The notes below the pieces were generated by a model that was not told where the DNA came from, did not search any database, and saw only the letters and a program-made list of their open reading frames with translations. The translations under genes were made by a program, and so were the position numbers. From QVMM01 sp047030855 (GTDB lineage Bacteria; Bacteroidota; Bacteroidia; Bacteroidales; Dysgonomonadaceae): DNA of 64,000 bases. This document shows positions 47,494 to 55,022 of this stretch, one piece after another; within the stretch, counting starts at the first letter, position 1, and each line of letters opens with the position of its first letter. Where the stretch lies: NCBI GenBank assembly GCA_047030855.1, contig JBKYIJ010000008.1, forward strand, positions 186,001 through 250,000, written 5' to 3'.

Positions 47494-50400
47494 GTTTTTA
47501 TCTTAATAGTATCACCACTCCTATAAAGGAATCCTGCGGGCAAACCATTACCAGTTGTAGGTAGTCCACTCATTCGAACAAATAAATAGCTATCTAATAC
47601 ACTCATCGTTGCAGAAAAACCTCTTGCCACATTGAAATCGTCATCATATTCAATACATCTAACACCATCATCAGACAAAGAGAATTTGTATCGATAGTCT
47701 GAATAGTCATTGTCAATACCTCTTGCAGATAATCGAGTTCCTCCAATATTAATAGCAGAATTTCCAAATACGTCAAAAGACCAAGTTCCGGCAACGCTAC
47801 CATTTACAGATATCAGTTTAATTTGTCGCGCCAAGGGGTCAATAAGTATCCTATCTCCACTTCTATTGCTTTCAAAAGCTCCTCGCATCCTCTGGTTACC
47901 TTTACTATCCCAAGATATACCATCAGCGGCAAGACTCCCTGAACCATCCTTCCCATTTAGTCTAATATTTACTCTCTCATCTCCATATACATCTAAAACA
48001 AATGGATAATTTTTATGATATGTAATTCTAAAGTAGGTTGCATTCTGTGGCTTGTCCACTCTTTGTTCTACTCCAAATCCCACATTATCTGACGCAGATA
48101 TTTTACTCCTATCTTTATCATAAAAAGTCAGAGCCTTAGCAGGAGATTCGGCATCCATAGAATTAATCATAAGATATTTATCATCTTCTCCTATACTATA
48201 AAATACACTGTACACATAAAGTGAATTTTCCTCATACACTTGCGATCCTTGAGAATTGATATAACCACTCCCTCCAACGATTTGATCTTTATCGTAGGAT
48301 AGGTTTAATGATGTTTTTGCATGCGATTCAAATTTATCATTATCAATAGTAAATCCCCCAAGTATAGCACCCAGAGCATTTACAAAGCCGTCAAGCGTTA
48401 ATGTGTCTTTTTCTGTAACATTCCAGTCGAGCGAGCCTATCTTAAACTGATTCTTCAACGCCTTCCAGAAACTTTTACCATCCGAGGAGCGAAGCGTATC
48501 CACAGTAAGCTGTCCCGGAAGCAATTCGGCAAGCCCGTACATAGTCGTAAACGAACGGTCGCCCTCTTCATTTTCGGAGTTGATAAAAGCTACCCACAAG
48601 ATATAGAAGCCCTCCTCGTCCTCTATCTTGATCCGCTGATCAGAAATAAAGAAGATGGCATCGCCTGTAAGCCGTCCGTCGACCACCGCCAACTCTTTGG
48701 AACATTTCAGGTAGAGATAGTAAGGCGTTGCCGCGTCCAGAGCATCCGTCCTGTATTCAGGAATAACCCAGTACGGCTTTTGTCCGCCTATCTCCAACGT
48801 TTCGTGCTTAATGCGGGAGGCAGGGCAATAGAAGCGTTTTTCCGTTTTGTTGAATAGCAAGTCCGGCTCAATGGAAGTATCCCAATCATCAGCCAAGAAT
48901 CGGTATTGCAGAGTTGCCGCCCCTGCCCGGAAGACCATCCCCTCGAATACCAACGCGCTCAGCAGGTTCTCCTGAAACTCGTCGGACATGCCGATGATGC
49001 CGTCAATAAGCTCCTGCGTATCTTTCCATCTACGTTTGGCATATTCTTTTATCACGCTATCCTTGCGGTCGGTTCCCTGCTCCTGCGTAGGTATTTCATT
49101 CAAAACCGCACCGAGAGCCTTGCCCGTTACATTGTTTGAAATTTCGATGGTGGGCGACTTGGGCTTGTTTACATACTCCTTAACCGAAGTGATACGGATA
49201 TCTACGGGCTCGGGCAGGAACTGCGGATCGGAGAACTTTACAAAATAACCGGGCGTGAGGAACCCGCCAATGGCTCCCCATTGCTCTTTGGCAAAGATGC
49301 CGTCCAGTTGCCACAGATAGGTATATTTCGGTTGGCTGTTCTCATACAGGAACTTAACCGCTTCGTCGCGGGCTTCGATCTCCGCGCTGTCGATATACTC
49401 GGGAGGCAGGCTCATGTGAAATACACCATACTTATCGCCTGCTTCAGGTATAATGGAGCCTTTCGGATAAGTCAAGCCGTTATCGGTATTGGGTACGAGT
49501 TTGAACTTGTGCTCGCTGTGTATGTATTTAACCTCGAACTCCATGCCTGCAAGCTGCCCTGTTTGGAAGACCACGGTCATGGTCTCGCCCGGGATAACCA
49601 TCTTCGAAAAATCGAGCGTGTCCGGGATAGAAGTATCCGTAAAATCATAGAAGCCCTGCGCATCGTCCACTACGAAGACCTGAGTAACGGTGCCGACTCG
49701 CTTGGGATATACCTTCGAGGTGTCGAGGCTATCCTCCGAAAGCGACCCCGTTCGACCGACAGGCTCCACGAAGCATCCCGTTTCGTCGGTTCGGTATTGC
49801 TTGCCTTCGTATTCAAAGGTTGAGTTTTTGGGCATCAACAGCGTATCGTTGCCGTATGTGCCGTAATTGATATTGCGGTCACCGCCTTGTATCCATACCC
49901 GATTGACCACTTTGGAATCATCAAACTGTTTGCGCGTAATGCCCGGCAGTATCCCGTTGCTGTATCCATACGACAAAGGGAAGGAGATGCGGTTGCCGTC
50001 GCCATCCTTGCGCTCTACTTTTCGGATATGAATCGTTTTATTATCGACCTCCCACTCGGTATTGAAAGCGTCGGCGATCTTTTGCAGCACGCCGTAGCAA
50101 TAGTCGTGGTTAAAATCGATGGTCACGGGATCGCTTTCGATACATTCGCCAACCGTCCAACCTGTAACGCCGCTAAAATTCATGCAGTCGACCATCAAGC
50201 GAACAAAATCTTCGGGTGTTGCCGTCAGCGAGAACTTGAGCTTGGGTGCGCCGACCATCTTATCGGGCTGTCCCGGATTACGCTCAACGGTAAAGAATTT
50301 GAATTTAACAAACTTCATATACGCTATCCACGCCTCGAGGATAAGGGTATAGTCATAATGCTCGGAGTGCTGCTTGACGAAATTCTCAGGCGAGAACAGC

Positions 50401-50594
50401 ATGTACCTTTCGGCTTTGAACTCGCACCAAGAGCCAAGCGGGATGCCTAAGTCATCGCCTGCGGCTTTCAGGTATTCAGGTAGCGAGAACTTGAGCGTGA
50501 GGTTATTGTCGCCCATTACCTCTTTAAAACGAAGGCTCGAATCATCGACTGGCGTGTCGAGCAGTAACTTATTATCGGGAGTGTATAGTTGCAT
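47490..50594 (-). CDS. Large phage tail protein (baseplate hub / receptor-binding type)
   Basis: The protein has 1,034 residues. The N-terminal half has features of a tail-tip or prophage-tail protein (MQLYTPDNKLLLDTPVDDSSLRFKE start; ATPEDFVRLMVDCMNFSGVTGW; VQKIADAFNTEWEVDNKTIHIRK-like block typical of hub domains), followed by a helical linker (RRWKDTQELIDGIIGMSDEFQ) and a beta-rich C-terminal part with repeated short strands. The last third (below about nt 48420) is markedly richer in A+T than the rest, consistent with exchange of the receptor-binding end. It is the last gene of the late operon, 5 nt after the fibre gene. The specific function is inferred from position and size. Confidence 0.8.
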   Translation of the reverse strand: MQLYTPDNKLLLDTPVDDSSLRFKEVMGDNNLTLKFSLPEYLKAAGDDLGIPLGSWCEFKAERYMLFSPENFVKQHSEHYDYTLILEAWIAYMKFVKFKFFTVERNPGQPDKMVGAPKLKFSLTATPEDFVRLMVDCMNFSGVTGWTVGECIESDPVTIDFNHDYCYGVLQKIADAFNTEWEVDNKTIHIRKVERKDGDGNRISFPLSYGYSNGILPGITRKQFDDSKVVNRVWIQGGDRNINYGTYGNDTLLMPKNSTFEYEGKQYRTDETGCFVEPVGRTGSLSEDSLDTSKVYPKRVGTVTQVFVVDDAQGFYDFTDTSIPDTLDFSKMVIPGETMTVVFQTGQLAGMEFEVKYIHSEHKFKLVPNTDNGLTYPKGSIIPEAGDKYGVFHMSLPPEYIDSAEIEARDEAVKFLYENSQPKYTYLWQLDGIFAKEQWGAIGGFLTPGYFVKFSDPQFLPEPVDIRITSVKEYVNKPKSPTIEISNNVTGKALGAVLNEIPTQEQGTDRKDSVIKEYAKRRWKDTQELIDGIIGMSDEFQENLLSALVFEGMVFRAGAATLQYRFLADDWDTSIEPDLLFNKTEKRFYCPASRIKHETLEIGGQKPYWVIPEYRTDALDAATPYYLYLKCSKELAVVDGRLTGDAIFFISDQRIKIEDEEGFYILWVAFINSENEEGDRSFTTMYGLAELLPGQLTVDTLRSSDGKSFWKALKNQFKIGSLDWNVTEKDTLTLDGFVNALGAILGGFTIDNDKFESHAKTSLNLSYDKDQIVGGSGYINSQGSQVYEENSLYVYSVFYSIGEDDKYLMINSMDAESPAKALTFYDKDRSKISASDNVGFGVEQRVDKPQNATYFRITYHKNYPFVLDVYGDERVNIRLNGKDGSGSLAADGISWDSKGNQRMRGAFESNRSGDRILIDPLARQIKLISVNGSVAGTWSFDVFGNSAINIGGTRLSARGIDNDYSDYRYKFSLSDDGVRCIEYDDDFNVARGFSATMSVLDSYLFVRMSGLPTTGNGLPAGFLYRSGDTIKIKT

Positions 50595-50599
50595 GATTA

Positions 50600-50833
50600 T
50601 TAAATTAAGTCTTTATACTTTTCAAAAATGGTCTGTATCTGAGTTACTTCATCGGTTGTCAAATCATTATTGAATGTAGCATACATTTTATGGGTTCCAT
50701 TTGTTGGAGAATCTACCGTAGATGTATAATTCAATAATTGAGGATTTGCTGCTGTCGCAGTTGATGCAGCAATAGTCTTTGTTAGGTCAGTCGTATTATG
50801 TTTGTATAGCAATGATGTGCCTTTAGCATACAT
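50600..50833 (-). CDS. C-terminal part of the phage fibre protein, separated by frameshift
   Basis: This 77-residue frame (YAKGTSLLYKHNTTD ... YATFNNDLTTDEVTQIQTIF) reads as the natural end of the preceding gene, including a LamG-like last strand and a final amphipathic helix. It is joined to that gene if one base is removed from the T7 run at 50846-50852, giving DPTEKKGVYVMYAKGTS. As a separate gene it could only start at the internal ATG at 50830. Confidence 0.65.
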   Translation of the reverse strand: MYAKGTSLLYKHNTTDLTKTIAASTATAANPQLLNYTSTVDSPTNGTHKMYATFNNDLTTDEVTQIQTIFEKYKDLI

Positions 50834-51428
50834 AACATATACTCCTTTTTTTCTCAGTGGGGTCTTCTGTTGTTGAAACTGTTACCGTATCTGCACTGCC
50901 ATGCCATCTAAATAAAGTATTTGTGAAATAAGAAGCCGTCCCTGCTGAGGCAAATCCGTACACATTTCTATCAACGAGGTCTCCTCCCCAATCAATACCT
51001 CCACTTGATAGTCCAGAAACCATAAAAACAAGACACATCCCTTTTGCAGACATATTGTAAGCACCTGTATCTGATAATCTACCACCATTTGCTTTAACTC
51101 CTTGAGCCGTTACACTTGGCGTGTTCACAACCCCTAAAGCCCTCAAATCGGTTATACTGTATTTTATATGCTCCAGATTATTACTATCAGAAGCCAAATA
51201 GAATAATCCGGTACATTTTTGCAACAGCCCCGCTTTATATAGTTCCGACATCATTTTCAATAAAGACCGGTTGTCAGTCCTTCCCGTTTTATCCATATAG
51301 GCAGTGTACATGGCTTTAACCTCGGCAGGAATAGAGCCACCCGTACCTCCACCTGAATCTTTTAATGTAACCTGAGCCACAGCCGAAGCCGTCCAGTTTA
51401 CATCATCTACAACAATAGCTACTCCCAT
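50823..51428 (-). CDS. Phage tail fibre / LamG-like protein, frame ends early
   Basis: I take ATG 51428 (MGVAIVVDDVNWTASAV) as start because the open frame upstream is only the out-of-frame shadow of the preceding gene. About 200 residues: a short N-terminal attachment strand, a collagen-like GGGTGGS, a helical segment (EVKAMYTAYMDKTGRTDNR) and a concanavalin-like domain (MSAKGMCLVFMVSGL). The frame ends in KKRSICYVC after the T7 run at 50846-50852; the neighbouring frame restores a plausible C-terminus. Local G+C is lower than in flanking late genes. Position suggests a receptor-binding fibre or its accessory protein. Confidence 0.7.
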   Translation of the reverse strand: MGVAIVVDDVNWTASAVAQVTLKDSGGGTGGSIPAEVKAMYTAYMDKTGRTDNRSLLKMMSELYKAGLLQKCTGLFYLASDSNNLEHIKYSITDLRALGVVNTPSVTAQGVKANGGRLSDTGAYNMSAKGMCLVFMVSGLSSGGIDWGGDLVDRNVYGFASAGTASYFTNTLFRWHGSADTVTVSTTEDPTEKKRSICYVC

Positions 51429-51441
51429 AATTGTTAAATTT

Positions 51442-53112
51442 TTATAGTTTATATTCGAATATTGTACACCAGTTATATAAGTTATAGTCGGTACCCTGTA
51501 TTGGAAATACGACCTCTTGGTTATCCCGTAACTCGCCTGCGTTCCGGTTGTTTGAGTTGGCAAAGCCATACGTTACCGACAAACCTGCCGGACTGGAGGA
51601 GCAGGTTATCTTAACCGTATCCGGAGCGGATATCTCCACCGACTGTATCAGTTCATTGTTCGAGGCATCTTTCACAGAGAAGCCCCTGTTGGCGATGGTT
51701 GCCGTTATATATGCAGGCTTATCGAAGACAAGCCCCTGTTTACTGAATTTCAGGTATAATGCTGTTCCGGATACCGTGTGCGATACAGGATAGAGCGGCT
51801 TCCAGTTTTTCTCGAGCATCACCCTGTACAGGGCATACCCGTAATAGGCTCCCATCCATTTGGATGCAAAGTTTTTCAAGTGCCATCCGTCTGCGTATTG
51901 CAGATGATAGATCGGTGTTGCCAAAAAGAATCCGTTTGTATCGCTCTCGATGGCGAGTTCCAGTTGAGCCAACCCGATGTCGGGATAAGATTTTCCGGCA
52001 GTATAAGAAGAGGAGACCTGATACATTACGAAAGGCAGAGCCGAATAATCGTCCCCGGTAATAGCCTGCACATCTGCTATTAAATCGGCACGCAGTTGGG
52101 TCAGCTTCTGTTTATAATAATCCTTGCCATTGCCGTAGTCATATTCGCCCTGCGTCCATGTTACTGCAACCAACCTGTACGTTTTTCCTTCGGCATCAGC
52201 TAAACGCTTGGCATTGGTTACATCGTTGATAATATTATTGTACCAAGTCGTGCCTTTGGATAGTTGAGCCACCGACATGGCTCCCCTTGCACAGCAGGAG
52301 GATAGAATCACTTTGCCGTCTGCACCGTCCAGTTCGGAAGATCGGATAAACATCACCGCTGTTCCTGCGGCAGGGGTCTCCCCGTTTTCGGCATCCTGCC
52401 TTTCCACATGCGGGACAAAGGATTGATACATCGGCGATGTGCCATACCTCGTTTTGATCCCGTGGTTAAACATTTTAGCGAGTGGAGAGAATTCCGAGCT
52501 TGTTATAATAGGGCTACATTGGGAACCCTCGCCCAAGCTCTGCCCGTAGGTTACGATATGATTATAATCAGCCTGCAACAAACCATCCAACGACTCCAGT
52601 TGTTTCTTGAGCCTTTTCAGGGCAACCTTCGACAGCTTCAGGTCGGTCTCGCCTTTGGCATCGATCACGAGCGAGGCGTTACCGTTGGCATCGGATATTG
52701 CAAACCCTTTCTCTACCATTGTTTTAATAAATAGGGAGGTAATATCAAAGTCGAGGTTCATTTTCGATATACCGTCCTCGTCGATCCGGTAGGCACAGTT
52801 ACCGAACGCATCGCATACGGCAAAGCCCGGCTCTTCGGTCTCGCCCAGATGTATTTTACTGTTACCTGTATGGGTGTCGATCAGGTCGAGCATCTCATCA
52901 TTCTTGTTGGTAAACAGTTTTTGGCTCGGAGCCAATGTTATGGATTGACCTGTCTCCTGCGTAACTCCAAACAGGGAAGTAATTTTGTCAAACGCAAACT
53001 TTACAGAAGTAACCGCTCCGCCTATTGTCTTGGAGCCGAATATCCAAAAGCCCGAGGTGTCTGTTGCTTCGGGCAGTTCCGATACTTTCCTTTTTTTTAT
53101 GTTATTTGCCAT
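51442..53112 (-). CDS. Phage tail fibre/spike with SGNH esterase-like domain
   Basis: The protein has 556 residues. The N-terminal part (about 1-180) has virion-attachment features and three short repeats, each with a FA(V/I)(C/S)DA.GN motif (near 97, 137) that resemble trimeric fibre shaft units. A helix then leads into an SGNH/sialate-O-acetylesterase-like domain (about 185-425): TYGQSLGEGS with nucleophile candidate Ser192, TWTQGEYDYG (Gln321-Glu323) and DGWHL (Asp408, His411), which together give a Ser-Asp-His set in family order. A C-terminal beta domain follows (about 430-556). Such enzymes remove acetyl groups from capsule or O-antigen sugars at the start of infection; substrate unknown. 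Confidence 0.82.
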   Translation of the reverse strand: MANNIKKRKVSELPEATDTSGFWIFGSKTIGGAVTSVKFAFDKITSLFGVTQETGQSITLAPSQKLFTNKNDEMLDLIDTHTGNSKIHLGETEEPGFAVCDAFGNCAYRIDEDGISKMNLDFDITSLFIKTMVEKGFAISDANGNASLVIDAKGETDLKLSKVALKRLKKQLESLDGLLQADYNHIVTYGQSLGEGSQCSPIITSSEFSPLAKMFNHGIKTRYGTSPMYQSFVPHVERQDAENGETPAAGTAVMFIRSSELDGADGKVILSSCCARGAMSVAQLSKGTTWYNNIINDVTNAKRLADAEGKTYRLVAVTWTQGEYDYGNGKDYYKQKLTQLRADLIADVQAITGDDYSALPFVMYQVSSSYTAGKSYPDIGLAQLELAIESDTNGFFLATPIYHLQYADGWHLKNFASKWMGAYYGYALYRVMLEKNWKPLYPVSHTVSGTALYLKFSKQGLVFDKPAYITATIANRGFSVKDASNNELIQSVEISAPDTVKITCSSSPAGLSVTYGFANSNNRNAGELRDNQEVVFPIQGTDYNLYNWCTIFEYKL

Positions 53113-53136
53113 ATTTAAATGCCGTTTATATACTGT

Positions 53137-54087
53137 TTAAACCTCTATGAAATAATCGTCCGTCTCGGTTATAGCCGCAAAGCCATCCTCCATACCTAAA
53201 ATAAACTCTATCAATCCCGGACTCATGTTTACGAGCGTCAGGACAAAGCGCACCAATACCCGGGAACCGAAAGGTCTGAGCTTCTGAAAGCCCGACATGG
53301 ATGAATAGTAGCATGCCATATCGTCGAAAGCAAAGGTGGTCAGCGGGATTGCCGCTTTGATGGTCAGGTTATTGAACAGAGCCTCGTAGTTGTAATAAAA
53401 ATCCTCGCGGTTGTTTGCCGTCATGGTGCATTCGATAACCGTTTGCTTGGCTTCGAATACCCTCTGTGCAGGTGGATAAACCATCAAGCCGTTTATATTG
53501 CTGATGCTTCGCGTGAGCGGTTGTTTTACCGATGCAAAACGAAGCACTGTATTGTAGCACTCGTTTACGATAATACCAAAATCGGCAAGGTCTCGCTCAT
53601 TTATGGTAACATAGCTCTTCGCCGACCGCCCTCGTCGTGGGATCAGGTTGGCAGAGCCGATAAATATCTGCAATGGGTTGTCCATCGAAAATTCCACGCT
53701 TATCTCGGCGCGTTTGGTACCTGCCTTATACATCCCCCCCGTGTGGGTAAATGCAGGGCAGGATACATACCTTAATAAAAAGGTTTTGCCGAACTCCCGG
53801 CTGTATAGCTGCCTGTAACCGGGTGCGCTGATTAGCTCTAAAAAAGTATTGAGGTTACTCAGCATTTCGTATCCTGTATTGGCTTTGATGTAGAAGCGGA
53901 CGGTCACTTTCTTTTCTTTGAAGTAAATTTCCGAAAGGTCGGCGTCCACGCCATCCAACTCGTGCCAGTCGTTTTGCTCCGGTTCCTTGCGTTCCGGGAA
54001 CGAGAGGAAGTCATAATCACCGCCTCGCAGGATAAACATCCCCAAGTCGGCTATATCAATACCATCTATAATGCAACTACCTTTCAT
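53137..54087 (-). CDS. Phage distal-tail-like structural protein
   Basis: The protein has 316 residues. It begins KGSCIIDGIDIADLGMFIL and has two beta-rich halves (DLSEIYFKEKKVTVRFYIKA; ISVEFSMDNPLQIFIG; IECTMTANNREDFYYNYEALFNNL), which recalls distal tail (Dit-like) proteins that attach the tail tip to the tube. The start overlaps the end of the tape-measure frame by 4 nt (ATGA), and the fibre gene starts 24 nt after the stop. Identification rests mainly on order: tape measure, this protein, fibre. Confidence 0.7.
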   Translation of the reverse strand: MKGSCIIDGIDIADLGMFILRGGDYDFLSFPERKEPEQNDWHELDGVDADLSEIYFKEKKVTVRFYIKANTGYEMLSNLNTFLELISAPGYRQLYSREFGKTFLLRYVSCPAFTHTGGMYKAGTKRAEISVEFSMDNPLQIFIGSANLIPRRGRSAKSYVTINERDLADFGIIVNECYNTVLRFASVKQPLTRSISNINGLMVYPPAQRVFEAKQTVIECTMTANNREDFYYNYEALFNNLTIKAAIPLTTFAFDDMACYYSSMSGFQKLRPFGSRVLVRFVLTLVNMSPGLIEFILGMEDGFAAITETDDYFIEV

Positions 54088-55022
54088 ACCTTTACTTTTA
54101 TGCCGCGAGTTTGCATATCCTCGAGGCTGTTCTTTACATTTTCCAACAAGCGACAGTATTCGGTATTTTCAGTAATACGCGTTAGCTGCGCCTGCATTGA
54201 TTTACGCATGGTGTTGGCTTCCTTTTGTAAGTTGCGGATATCGCCTATCTGTTGGCGTATGGCGTAGAAGTTGCCGTTCAGTTCGTTGGCTGAGTCCTGC
54301 GATATACGCTCAATCCCGGCTGAGGTTCCTTCGCGTTCGCCACCGGGGCGAGTAAATCCTGCGGCTTCTGCATTTTTCCAAAATTCCTCCAAGAACTGAT
54401 TGGCTTGGTCTACCGTGCCGCCCAAACCGTTAAAGAAGCCGCCGAGCAGATCGGTTACTTCCTTTGATAAGTCCTTCTCGGTAATAGCCCCGTCAGCCAG
54501 TTTATTATATGCCTCTTCGATATCGCCCTGTAGACCCGTAAACATTTTAGATAAAAACTGTGAGTAAACCATCTGCTTGGCGAATCCGTTAAGGACATCT
54601 GTTACATTATCTTTAAAAGACATCAGGGCATCATCGCCCGTGGCAAATGCATCGACGATTGCCGTTGCCAAAGAGTCGCCCAATGTGCCAAATGTACTCT
54701 CGAGCATATTGCGCATCTCTTCCTGCGCCGCTTCGGCTTGCTCTTCCAAGTCGAGCAGGGTCTGTAGCAGGTTGCGGGTTTCGTCGTTCATTTTCCGGGT
54801 ATCGAGTATCGATTGCACCCGTTCTTTGTTCAGTTTGCCTTCGGCATCGATTACATCGGGATATACATCCAGTATTTTGGAGTAGGTATCTTTACCTTTG
54901 CCCCAACCGAAGAGCCCTGTCTTTTTATGCCCGGTAACTATTTCTGCATTGTATAATGCGGCGGCGCCTTTACTATACAGGTCAAGTTGTTTGCGGTACT
55001 CGTCCAGACGCTTTTGAAACAT
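54084..55022 (-). CDS. C-terminal part of the tape-measure protein in a shifted frame
   Basis: This frame continues the tape-measure protein: helical, glutamine-rich (LLQTLLDLEEQAEAAQEEMR) with a typical tape-measure end region (ADAF.TGDDALMSFKDNVTDVLNGFAKQMV, then LGGFFNGLGGTVDQANQF). The real coding part of the frame starts near 55068, where a +1 shift around a run of four bases (55065-55068) would join EAYEK to VWSKEQAKAGIF. As an independent gene it could begin at ATG 55022 (MFQKRLDEYRKQLDLYS). The open frame also extends to 55220, but that part is an out-of-frame copy of the upstream gene. Confidence 0.75.
   Translation of the reverse strand: MFQKRLDEYRKQLDLYSKGAAALYNAEIVTGHKKTGLFGWGKGKDTYSKILDVYPDVIDAEGKLNKERVQSILDTRKMNDETRNLLQTLLDLEEQAEAAQEEMRNMLESTFGTLGDSLATAIVDAFATGDDALMSFKDNVTDVLNGFAKQMVYSQFLSKMFTGLQGDIEEAYNKLADGAITEKDLSKEVTDLLGGFFNGLGGTVDQANQFLEEFWKNAEAAGFTRPGGEREGTSAGIERISQDSANELNGNFYAIRQQIGDIRNLQKEANTMRKSMQAQLTRITENTEYCRLLENVKNSLEDMQTRGIKVKV

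Noticed and set aside
49281..50450. Plus-strand open frames of 180 and 187 codons opposite the tail gene
   Set aside because: They are antisense to a well-supported coding frame and have no recognisable protein features.
51429..51569. Extended start of the phage fibre gene
   Set aside because: The extension is an out-of-frame reading of the end of the esterase-like fibre gene.
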